NCBI GenBank assembly: GCA_005877655.1
Contig: VBOC01000102.1
Span: 1,298-10,178, forward strand
DNA length: 8,881 nucleotides
Direction: 5' to 3'
DNA from: Ignavibacteria bacterium
Lineage (GTDB): Bacteria; Bacteroidota; Ignavibacteria; UBA10030; SZUA-254
Below the pieces are notes generated by a model, which made no database searches, was not told the DNA's origin, and saw only the letters and a program-made list of their open reading frames with translations. The position numbers and the translations under genes are program-made. Numbering within the stretch: position 1 is the first letter of the stretch; the number at the start of each line of letters is the position of its first letter. This document shows, piece by piece, positions 1-5,402 of this stretch.

Positions 1-666
1 TGTATCCCGCAAATCCGGGCTTGGTTCGCTTGTGCCGATGGCGGGATTAATCCATAGATTAGAGATGTCGTTTGCCGATCCAGAGACGATCTGATATTTC
101 CAAGCGATGAGATACGTCGTCCCTGGATTCAAATCGCCCGACCATTTCGCAGTTGCATTGTTGGTATTGGTAAGTAAACCCACCTGAAACGTGTTTCCAG
201 CACCGCCCTTACGCGCCATAACCCTGCCCATAAACAGAGATGTCGACGTGCTCGAGATATACCCAATGAAATAGTCTGACTTCGCGGTTCCGTTTGGTGA
301 AAGCTTGACGGTATCCAAGAGATTCATCAGGAACGCACCATAGACCGTTCCACTCGTCTGCGTCGTGAATCCGCGGTAATCATCTTCCGCTGATGCCGTG
401 GTTGCTTTCAACTGAACCAAGTTGCCAATCGAGGAAGAAGGGTAGCCCGAGTATGAGAGGTTTCCGCTATACACCCTGAGCGAGTCCGTCCCCCCAATTG
501 TAGTCCAATTCGCAGAGCCCGCGGTCTTGAGTGTGCCGGGCGCGGTATAACTGAAATTTTCTTCAATGAGTAGCTGTCCCCACGCTGTCGTGGTCATCGC
601 CGTCATCACCACTAAGGCAATGACCGCGAACAGAAGCCGCGTAGAGACCGTTGTAAATTGTTTCAT
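1..666 (-). CDS. Exported protein, N-terminal part (runs off left edge)
   Basis: 222 codons are open from the ATG at 664-666 to the left edge of the window, so the C-terminus is not visible. The start is well supported: AGGAGGG lies four bases upstream at 671-677. Residues 1-30 form a signal peptide, with a basic N-terminus (K2, R10), the hydrophobic core LLFAVIALVV at 11-20 and a likely signal peptidase I site after AWG (residue 30). The mature part begins with LLIEENFSY and is rich in Ser, Thr, Gly and Asn, with alternating beta-type sequence and phrases such as NPGTTYLIAWKYQI (about 179-192). This resembles the beta-sandwich (LamG or concanavalin-like) start of many large FCB-group surface proteins; that family link is from memory and no catalytic residue is recognisable. 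By analogy with its neighbours it may end in a type IX sorting domain, but that part lies outside the window. Function unknown. Confidence 0.85.
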   Translation of the reverse strand, partial: MKQFTTVSTRLLFAVIALVVMTAMTTTAWGQLLIEENFSYTAPGTLKTAGSANWTTIGGTDSLRVYSGNLSYSGYPSSSIGNLVQLKATTASAEDDYRGFTTQTSGTVYGAFLMNLLDTVKLSPNGTAKSDYFIGYISSTSTSLFMGRVMARKGGAGNTFQVGLLTNTNNATAKWSGDLNPGTTYLIAWKYQIVSGSANDISNLWINPAIGTSEPSPDLRDT

Positions 667-670
667 AAAA

Positions 671-677
671 CCCTCCT
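671..677 (-). promoter_or_regulatory. Ribosome binding site of the left-edge exported protein
   Basis: AGGAGGG on the minus strand with a four-base TTTT spacer before the ATG at 664-666. It is a near-perfect Shine-Dalgarno match, a little close to the start, and it fixes the start codon. Confidence 0.75.
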
Positions 678-772
678 GAAGGGAATAGTGAGGTGGTGGA
701 GTGATTGTTTCAATTTCGGATTGTGGATATCCGCTTTATCAAAAATTCCGATCTCGCCATTGCTTGTCGGTT

Positions 773-1216
773 TCAAGATCTTGATTCGAGCACTGTGATG
801 CGCTTCTCATGGTCATCGACGCGGGTCGTCACAATGCCTATCTTTCCAAACCCTCGCTCAATAAGCTCCACGAGACCTGCGGTTCTCATGTCTAACTTCT
901 TGTCAAGCTTGTCGACCTTGACTTCAAGCCTGTCTAGTCTCCTGTCGATCCCGTCGAATCGCTTATCAACACCGTCGAATCGCTTGTCAACACCGTCGAA
1001 CCGCTTGTCGATACCCTCAAATCTCAAATTGGTTTGAACGAAACGGTTATTGATGTAGGCTTTCAACGATTCGGTCTGGATCTCGAGCCTCGAATCAAGT
1101 CTCGATTCGAACCTCGAATTAAGTCTAGATTCGAGCCGCCGTCCAAAGGCCGAAAGTTCTTTGACCAATATGTCCCTGGTTACTGCCTTCTGTGTACGCG
1201 AAATTTCTTTTGTCAT
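773..1216 (-). CDS. Small coiled-coil protein with tetrad and heptad repeats
   Basis: 147 residues, with no signal peptide or membrane segment, so probably cytoplasmic. I do not recognise a named family; it resembles the many uncharacterised bacterial coiled-coil proteins with RFDGVDK-type heptads. After a short leader (1-26), residues 27-45 form a strict four-residue repeat R-(L/F)-(E/N/D)-S. Residues 65-92 are four heptads, RFEGIDK, RFDGVDK, RFDGVDK and RFDGIDR. These continue as a more diverged coiled coil (RLDRLEV, KVDKLDK) to about 109. A second helical stretch, about 112-145, contains ELIERGF and HEKRITVLES. The protein is highly charged and probably oligomerises through a rod. The ATG at 1214-1216 is preceded by AAGGGGGG at 1227-1234. 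It is the only gene here lacking export signals, which makes a direct part in secretion uncertain. It lies 106 bases upstream of the left-edge gene with no clear terminator between, so the two may be co-transcribed. The DNA repeats make copy number prone to slippage. Confidence 0.82.
   Translation of the reverse strand: MTKEISRTQKAVTRDILVKELSAFGRRLESRLNSRFESRLDSRLEIQTESLKAYINNRFVQTNLRFEGIDKRFDGVDKRFDGVDKRFDGIDRRLDRLEVKVDKLDKKLDMRTAGLVELIERGFGKIGIVTTRVDDHEKRITVLESRS
941..1024 (-). repeat. Four 21-bp tandem repeats encoding heptads
   Basis: Four in-phase 21-base units encode RFEGIDK, RFDGVDK, RFDGVDK and RFDGIDR (residues 65-92 of the coiled-coil protein). The two central units are almost identical at DNA level, built on a core that reads CACCGTCGAA on the plus strand. 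Because the unit is a multiple of three, gain or loss of copies would keep the reading frame. Confidence 0.85.
1082..1138 (-). repeat. 12-bp/24-bp tandem repeat encoding R-L-x-S tetrads
   Basis: Residues 27-45 of the coiled-coil protein are nearly five copies of a four-residue unit. At DNA level the clearest form is a 24-base direct repeat, 1088-1111 and 1112-1135, which differs at 3 of 24 positions by eye (each unit encodes two tetrads). Each 24-mer also carries an inverted repeat; TCGAATC...GATTCGA in the first copy is perfect over seven bases. Confidence 0.8.
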
Positions 1217-1226
1217 GATTTAATTG

Positions 1227-1234
1227 CCCCCCTT
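1227..1234 (-). promoter_or_regulatory. Ribosome binding site of the coiled-coil gene
   Basis: AAGGGGGG on the minus strand, ten bases before the ATG at 1214-1216. It is purine-rich and G-heavy rather than a canonical AGGAGG, but it is the only candidate and supports this ATG. Confidence 0.45.
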
Positions 1235-1275
1235 AAGAATTGCTTGGTGACTGTGCCTATCCGCCCTGTGTTGTG

Positions 1276-1289
1276 TGAGTCTTGACTCA
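1276..1289. promoter_or_regulatory. Perfect palindrome upstream of coiled-coil gene
   Basis: TGAGTC-TT-GACTCA: six-base arms with a two-base centre, 60 bases upstream of the ATG at 1214-1216. The size and position suit a dimeric regulator's operator, but no cognate regulator is present and the site occurs once. Treated as a candidate only. Confidence 0.25.
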
Positions 1290-1395
1290 TTTTTGAATTG
1301 AACATCGGGATCAGAGTTCGGGGCTGGAGGAGGGCGGAGGACATCTCGAGCAGGGGCAGTGGAATTCTGCGCCCGAGTTGCGTACTAGTGTTCCA

Positions 1396-1417
1396 CACCT
1401 TCCCCGGGGAGAAGGTG
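1396..1417. repeat. Imperfect GC-rich palindrome
   Basis: CACCTTCCCC is followed directly by GGGGAGAAGGTG. The arms are complementary except for a two-base (GA) insertion in the right arm. It looks like the dispersed CCCCGGGG-centred extragenic palindromes found in many genomes, but only one copy is visible here, so repeat-family membership is untested. Confidence 0.35.
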
Positions 1418-1545
1418 ACGAAACGATAGAGAATCTTACAAAACCTGTACCAAAGCTTCAATTAATAATCCAGACGAATATAGTTCACAATGATTCCTCA
1501 ATCGCATCGAGCAGCAGAAGACAGACACGGCTCTTCCTCCTGCCT

Positions 1546-1560
1546 CGTATCGAAGATACG
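1546..1560. repeat. Inverted repeat CGTATC-GAA-GATACG
   Basis: Perfect six-base stem with a three-base loop, in the non-coding gap. No T-run follows it on either strand, so it is not a canonical terminator. Confidence 0.4.
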
Positions 1561-1678
1561 CTGCACGCATTACCAGGAAATAACGCGAGGGTTAAGATAC
1601 TATTAAGCTAAAAACGGACAGAAAGATGTCGAGATAATCCCCGCTTAGCGGAGAAGAAACCGAATGCCCCTGATCTGG

Positions 1679-1697
1679 AGCCGCCGGATCGGCGGCT
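1679..1697. repeat. Strong GC-rich hairpin
   Basis: AGCCGCCG-GAT-CGGCGGCT: a perfect eight-base stem with a three-base loop. It lies one base from the next inverted repeat at 1699-1720. Neither strand has a T-run directly after the stem, so termination is unlikely; a structured RNA element or extragenic palindrome is more plausible. Confidence 0.5.
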
Positions 1698-1698
1698 T

Positions 1699-1720
1699 AG
1701 AACTAAAACCGATTAGTTCT
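1699..1720. repeat. AT-rich inverted repeat next to the GC-rich hairpin
   Basis: AGAACTAA-AACCGA-TTAGTTCT: a perfect eight-base stem with a six-base loop. Together with 1679-1697 it forms two stem-loops in tandem separated by one base. It could equally be a protein-binding palindrome. Confidence 0.45.
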
Positions 1721-1775
1721 TAATGAACAGATTACTACTCAGGGCACTGTGAGTTCGTTCCGCTGACACGCAGAC

Positions 1776-1792
1776 TATCCCATGGCGGGATA
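1776..1792. repeat. Inverted repeat TATCCC-ATGGC-GGGATA
   Basis: Perfect six-base stem with a five-base loop, between the terminator at 1918-1946 and the tandem hairpins. No associated gene start and no T-run. Confidence 0.35.
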
Positions 1793-1917
1793 TGCTAGCG
1801 CTGAGTATGGAGTGCTTCAAGAAGAACGATCTAAGTTAAAGAAATATCTTCAGAGTGTCAAGTGTTTTTCGTGCAATCGGCGGTATTTCTTCGAAATTGC
1901 CACGCCCGAGTCGAAAA

Positions 1918-1946
1918 GACCCTCGGGACGGATAATCCCGAGGGTC
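1918..1946 (-). terminator. Intrinsic terminator of the 1066-residue protein gene
   Basis: A perfect 11-base stem (GACCCTCGGGA / TCCCGAGGGTC) with a seven-base loop starts eight bases after the TAG stop at 1954-1956. On the minus strand it is followed by TTTTCGA. The stem is strong and the T-run short, so termination is likely but perhaps leaky. Position and orientation match the end of the secreted-protein transcript. Confidence 0.8.
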
Positions 1947-1953
1947 GATCAAC

Positions 1954-4900
1954 CTACTTCATCAACATGATTTTCCGGACTGCAGTAAACTTATCTGCGT
2001 TCATTCGCACAAAATATACGCCACTCGACACGGCGTGCCCGTCCTGGGCTGTTGAGTTCCAGAGCACCGTCTGGTAGCCCGGATCCCGCACTTCGTCTAC
2101 GAGCGTCGCAACCTTCTGCCCCAGTACGTTATACACCGCGATTTCGAGTCGCCCTGCCTCCGGCAGACCGACCGTGAACTGTGTCGTCGGATTGAACGGA
2201 TTCGGATAGTTCTGACCGAGCGAGTATTCCATGGGGATGGGCGCGCCTCCGTCGACCCGCAGAATGAGCTTGTTAATGCCCGACTTGAGGCTCGCGATAC
2301 TCCCGCTCGCACTGAGATCGACCGGCTTCATCTTCTTGCCATTTTCCGCATCAGTCAGCGTGAAGTGCTTTGCGTCCCGTTTGACAATGCTCCAGCTTAC
2401 CGACACAGGGCCGTTATCCGCTTTCAGATCGATCACGAAATTCCTCCCGTCTCTCACGACCGCCGGGTATGTTTCGACGATCCGGCCCGTGTTCCAACTC
2501 ACGCTGAAACCTTCCACCGGGCCGGGAGGCGGTAGATCATAATCCCGGAGCGCAATCTCCCTCTTGGCGTCCTGACCAAAATACAAGGTCTGACTGTTCC
2601 CATCCCGGTCCGTTAGCTTGATCGAATTGAAATTCGCTATCGAGGGCTCCGGCATCTTCGGTATGTTGAAGGAGGAGGATTCGAGAAAGTATCCGTCGAG
2701 ATCGGCTTTGACCCAGTATCCCTTCGAGGGAGTCAGTGTCGTGACAACGTTGTACCCTGCCACATACTCGAAGAACTTCGACAGATGGTTACCGGAATTT
2801 GTCGTGATACTGCTGGTCAGGATGGGACTACCGATCGTCCCGACGAGGTTCCATCCCGAGACGACATGTACCGTGTCGAGCGTCAGCTTTGCCCCAAGCT
2901 GCCTGATCGTCTTACCGGCCGCGAATTTCACCCAGTAGCCCGATGCCGGTCTAAGCGTCGGGCTCACATAGTACGATCCGTTAAATCCGAAAGCAGGCGA
3001 AATCCTTCCGGGGAACAACGAGTCGACGCGGTAATTGGCAGAGGGGATCTGCCTGCGACCCACGGAGGTTATGTTCCAACTGGAGTTGTATTGATAAGGC
3101 TCACCCGCGACGAAGTCTGCGTTCGTTCGAGGCACGAGCTTGTCCCGGCTGAAACTGAACATGCCGATGCCAGTGAGTGTGTCGATCCTGTCACCATTGT
3201 GGATAATGCGCGTGCTACCGGAGGTCGATGTATCCGATTCGCGATTCCCATATGAGTTTACGCCATCGCGACGGATGATCATCGGCCCCACGCCACCATC
3301 GGTAATCTCCCATTCGGTCGAATCGGCGAAGGTCGCCGCAAAATTGGTCACGGTCGAGCCGACAACGCGGATCAGCACACCTTCATACTGTTCAGCGATG
3401 AGATCGCCATTTCCCCGGTTGCCAAACGTTCCCGTCGCGACAGTAATGGGCGCGGGAAGGGGGCGATTGTGCGCATTGATAACTACAACGGAGTCGAAGA
3501 TTCGCGTTACATCGAACTGCTCCTGAATTGTACCGGTAACGGTTACGCTGTCACCCAGCTTGAGCGAATCGAGAGGGAGAAGGTTTACCGTATCTTTTAC
3601 GACCCAGATTCCGCTCCACGGTGCGCTCCCGTTCTGAATGTACCATGAACTGGTCCCTCCGGAATTCAGCGGCGTTGCGCCGATTTCATGACTGCTTGCT
3701 GTGACTACGCCCGAAAGGGATGTTACACCGCCAACATACGCGGACCTGCCATTTGGATACGGAGTGTACTGAACGTCGTGGATAGTCAGGGGACGATCCA
3801 GTACGGTGTAAAAGAAGAAACCCTTGCTCGTGTCATTCGGAAATGTGGAGCTCGAATTCGCAAGAATTTGAGAAATTCCATGATCATCGATCCCCTTGAG
3901 AAAATACCGGATGCTCGAATTGACCGGAAACGGCTGGCCGTCGATATCGAGTACTTTCCCCTCATAGTTTGAATCGACGCTGATCATTGACATCGTATCC
4001 CCCACCCAGGGACCGTTATCCACACTGAAAAGAAGAACCGCGCGGCTGATGGGGTATCCGCCGGTTGTTTTCCTCACGACGCCGTGCACCAGCACTGTGT
4101 CTGTGGATTTCGGAATAACCGGGAAGCGACGGTGCGTGATGACCGTCGGTATAGAAATTCCAAGCTTTACATCCCCCGGGTACAGAGGACAAATCCGGAA
4201 TCCGCGCGGATTCTCACCTCCGGAATTTGAGAGCATCGTTCCGACGATCGTGTCGACTACCGCGCCAAGGACGGGCATATGGAACGAGGTATCTCCCTTG
4301 ATCAAAGGACTCTCGTTCCCGAACGTGAAATAATGTGATGCGTCGAGATCCGCTATATAGTTTCCCGATGCGTCTTTCATTGACCATGTTCCGCGCGCAG
4401 TGTTGACATAATCAAACACATTCAGGTGCAATAGTTTTACGAGGCTGCATTCGTACGCCTCCCCCGTAGTGAATTTCACGTCCCCTCCCGGATATCCTCC
4501 CGAGTAAAATGCCGTAGTGGGCAACAGCGTGGGCGGAGGGAGCGGATTGTTACTCGATAAGATATCGATAGGGATGCCCGGATAAGGACGGAATTGGGTC
4601 GTCGTGTTGATGTGACCGTCCGTGGGAAACTCCTCTATCCAGCCTGTTATTGTGATAATGTCCCCGCGTTCTACGTTATTGAATCCATCTGTTCGCGCCT
4701 GAGCGGTGTCGGGGGAGCCGTCGGTAGTCTTAAAACCTGCCCCTACGCGCACCAGAATCCCTCCCCACTGATTTGAATTGGGCGCAGTGTCATGGAGCAG
4801 CATGGTCCATCCATGCTGCGTAAAACTGATTCCCACATGCGGTGAGCCTGCGGCGCTTGGCATGATGACGAGCGCCGTCCCGACCACGGTGTCGGGATGT

Positions 4901-5154
4901 GCAACCTGGAGAGCGTCGTAATGAGTGAGAGGAGATGCCTGTACCGTCCAGCGGGGACCGATATAAGTCCCGCCCAAGGCTTCAGCGGCCGCAAGCGATT
5001 CCGGTGCGACAAACTGGATATCGTGGATAGTAGCTGCCGGATAGGCGACCCACTTGTTCGTTAACCGATTGTATCGGGGAATCATCTTCTTCTCCGCCGC
5101 CTCCAGGTGAGAAATCATAGCGAGGAGAACAAGAAGCAGTGGCAAACGTGTCAT
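1954..5154 (-). CDS. Large secreted multidomain protein with type IX (type A) sorting domain
   Basis: 1066 residues. The start ATG at 5152-5154 has AGGAG at 5161-5165, six bases upstream. Residues 1-20 are a signal peptide (hydrophobic core LPLLLVLLAMI, cleavage near LEA-A). The exported part appears to contain two related modules. Each begins IHD(I/V)Q (43-47 and 458-462), then a GD-x-(I/V)-T-(I/V)-TG strand (164-171 and 534-541), a proline-rich LPxP turn (205-208 and 566-569), and a (Y/E)E-x-x-L(V/I) strand. These resemble the OB-fold-like beta modules of bacterial surface proteins, an inference from pattern only. An Ig-like stretch (about 350-450) lies between them. Residues about 720-825 hold paired GYWVK modules (739-743 and 812-816), followed by a beta domain (about 841-970). 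The C-terminal sorting domain (about 978-1066) has LGQNYPNPFNP, VYNVLGQKVATL and SGVYFVR, and ends in RKIMLMK. It should cross the outer membrane by type IX secretion and be anchored or released. No catalytic motif is recognised, so adhesion or a structural role is only a guess. Confidence 0.93.
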   Translation of the reverse strand: MTRLPLLLVLLAMISHLEAAEKKMIPRYNRLTNKWVAYPAATIHDIQFVAPESLAAAEALGGTYIGPRWTVQASPLTHYDALQVAHPDTVVGTALVIMPSAAGSPHVGISFTQHGWTMLLHDTAPNSNQWGGILVRVGAGFKTTDGSPDTAQARTDGFNNVERGDIITITGWIEEFPTDGHINTTTQFRPYPGIPIDILSSNNPLPPPTLLPTTAFYSGGYPGGDVKFTTGEAYECSLVKLLHLNVFDYVNTARGTWSMKDASGNYIADLDASHYFTFGNESPLIKGDTSFHMPVLGAVVDTIVGTMLSNSGGENPRGFRICPLYPGDVKLGISIPTVITHRRFPVIPKSTDTVLVHGVVRKTTGGYPISRAVLLFSVDNGPWVGDTMSMISVDSNYEGKVLDIDGQPFPVNSSIRYFLKGIDDHGISQILANSSSTFPNDTSKGFFFYTVLDRPLTIHDVQYTPYPNGRSAYVGGVTSLSGVVTASSHEIGATPLNSGGTSSWYIQNGSAPWSGIWVVKDTVNLLPLDSLKLGDSVTVTGTIQEQFDVTRIFDSVVVINAHNRPLPAPITVATGTFGNRGNGDLIAEQYEGVLIRVVGSTVTNFAATFADSTEWEITDGGVGPMIIRRDGVNSYGNRESDTSTSGSTRIIHNGDRIDTLTGIGMFSFSRDKLVPRTNADFVAGEPYQYNSSWNITSVGRRQIPSANYRVDSLFPGRISPAFGFNGSYYVSPTLRPASGYWVKFAAGKTIRQLGAKLTLDTVHVVSGWNLVGTIGSPILTSSITTNSGNHLSKFFEYVAGYNVVTTLTPSKGYWVKADLDGYFLESSSFNIPKMPEPSIANFNSIKLTDRDGNSQTLYFGQDAKREIALRDYDLPPPGPVEGFSVSWNTGRIVETYPAVVRDGRNFVIDLKADNGPVSVSWSIVKRDAKHFTLTDAENGKKMKPVDLSASGSIASLKSGINKLILRVDGGAPIPMEYSLGQNYPNPFNPTTQFTVGLPEAGRLEIAVYNVLGQKVATLVDEVRDPGYQTVLWNSTAQDGHAVSSGVYFVRMNADKFTAVRKIMLMK

Positions 5155-5402
5155 GGGGTACTCCTATGTAAGAGGTGGAAAATATGCTCTGGAGACTTCC
5201 GATCGACTGAGGGTGCGAGCCAGTTTCGGGTCTTTGTGAAGGTAGTGATTCAAATTCCAATTATCAAGCGTTTTCTTGACGGATGGGGATAAAAAAAGTG
5301 TGTGTTCGGCTTGTCGAATCAAGGGGAGGCGACTTTATTTCGACGTGGACGCCACGTACAGGGCGTTCCATGTCGCATCGCGGCATCACAGAGGACCGCC
5401 GC
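5155..5402. other. 248-base gap between the two large secreted-protein genes
   Basis: It holds the leader and ribosome binding site of the 1066-residue gene. ACGTGG-ACG-CCACGT (5343-5357) is a perfect six-base inverted repeat 45 bases after the upstream stop. A run of seven T on the minus strand (5291-5297) lies about 45 bases further on. Hairpin and T-run are too far apart for a canonical terminator. A minus-strand TTGATA (5262-5267) with TACCTT 17 bases later (5239-5244) is a weak promoter match. Whether the genes are co-transcribed is undecided. Confidence 0.5.
5161..5165 (-). promoter_or_regulatory. Ribosome binding site of the 1066-residue protein gene
   Basis: AGGAG on the minus strand, six bases before the ATG at 5152-5154. 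Standard spacing; it supports the start just ahead of the signal peptide. Confidence 0.75.

Larger units (their letters stand above)
1217..1953. other. 737-base non-coding gap with many inverted repeats
   Basis: No convincing gene lies here on either strand. The short open frames lack ribosome binding sites and show no protein-like composition. Read from the right, the gap holds the terminator of the 1066-residue gene (1918-1946), then perfect short inverted repeats at 1776-1792, 1699-1720, 1679-1697, 1641-1651 and 1546-1560. There is also an imperfect palindrome at 1396-1417 and an operator-like palindrome at 1276-1289 near the coiled-coil start. The promoter of the coiled-coil gene should lie in the left part, but I cannot pick out a credible -35/-10 pair. 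No tRNA-like or known riboswitch pattern was recognised. Confidence 0.7.

Noticed and set aside
941..1138. CRISPR-like array from the regular short repeats
   Set aside because: The repeats are contiguous multiples of three within an open frame, have no unique spacers and encode a regular helical protein.
1213..1461. 82-residue minus-strand open frame whose stop overlaps the coiled-coil ATG (ATGA overlap)
   Set aside because: The overlap hints at translational coupling, but the frame starts with TTG, has no ribosome binding site, spans two palindromes (1276-1289 and 1396-1417), and its protein has no domain-like or signal-like composition. Probably chance.
5239..5267. Minus-strand promoter TTGATA-17-TACCTT before the 1066-residue gene
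   Set aside because: The -35 match is good, but the -10 matches only three of six consensus bases. It also does not fit the Bacteroidetes-type TAnnTTTG. Not strong enough to annotate.
5291..5357. Terminator for the repeat-protein gene
   Set aside because: The inverted repeat 5343-5357 and the T7 run 5291-5297 are about 45 bases apart; no good stem abuts the T-run, only a four-base TTCG/CGAA pair.
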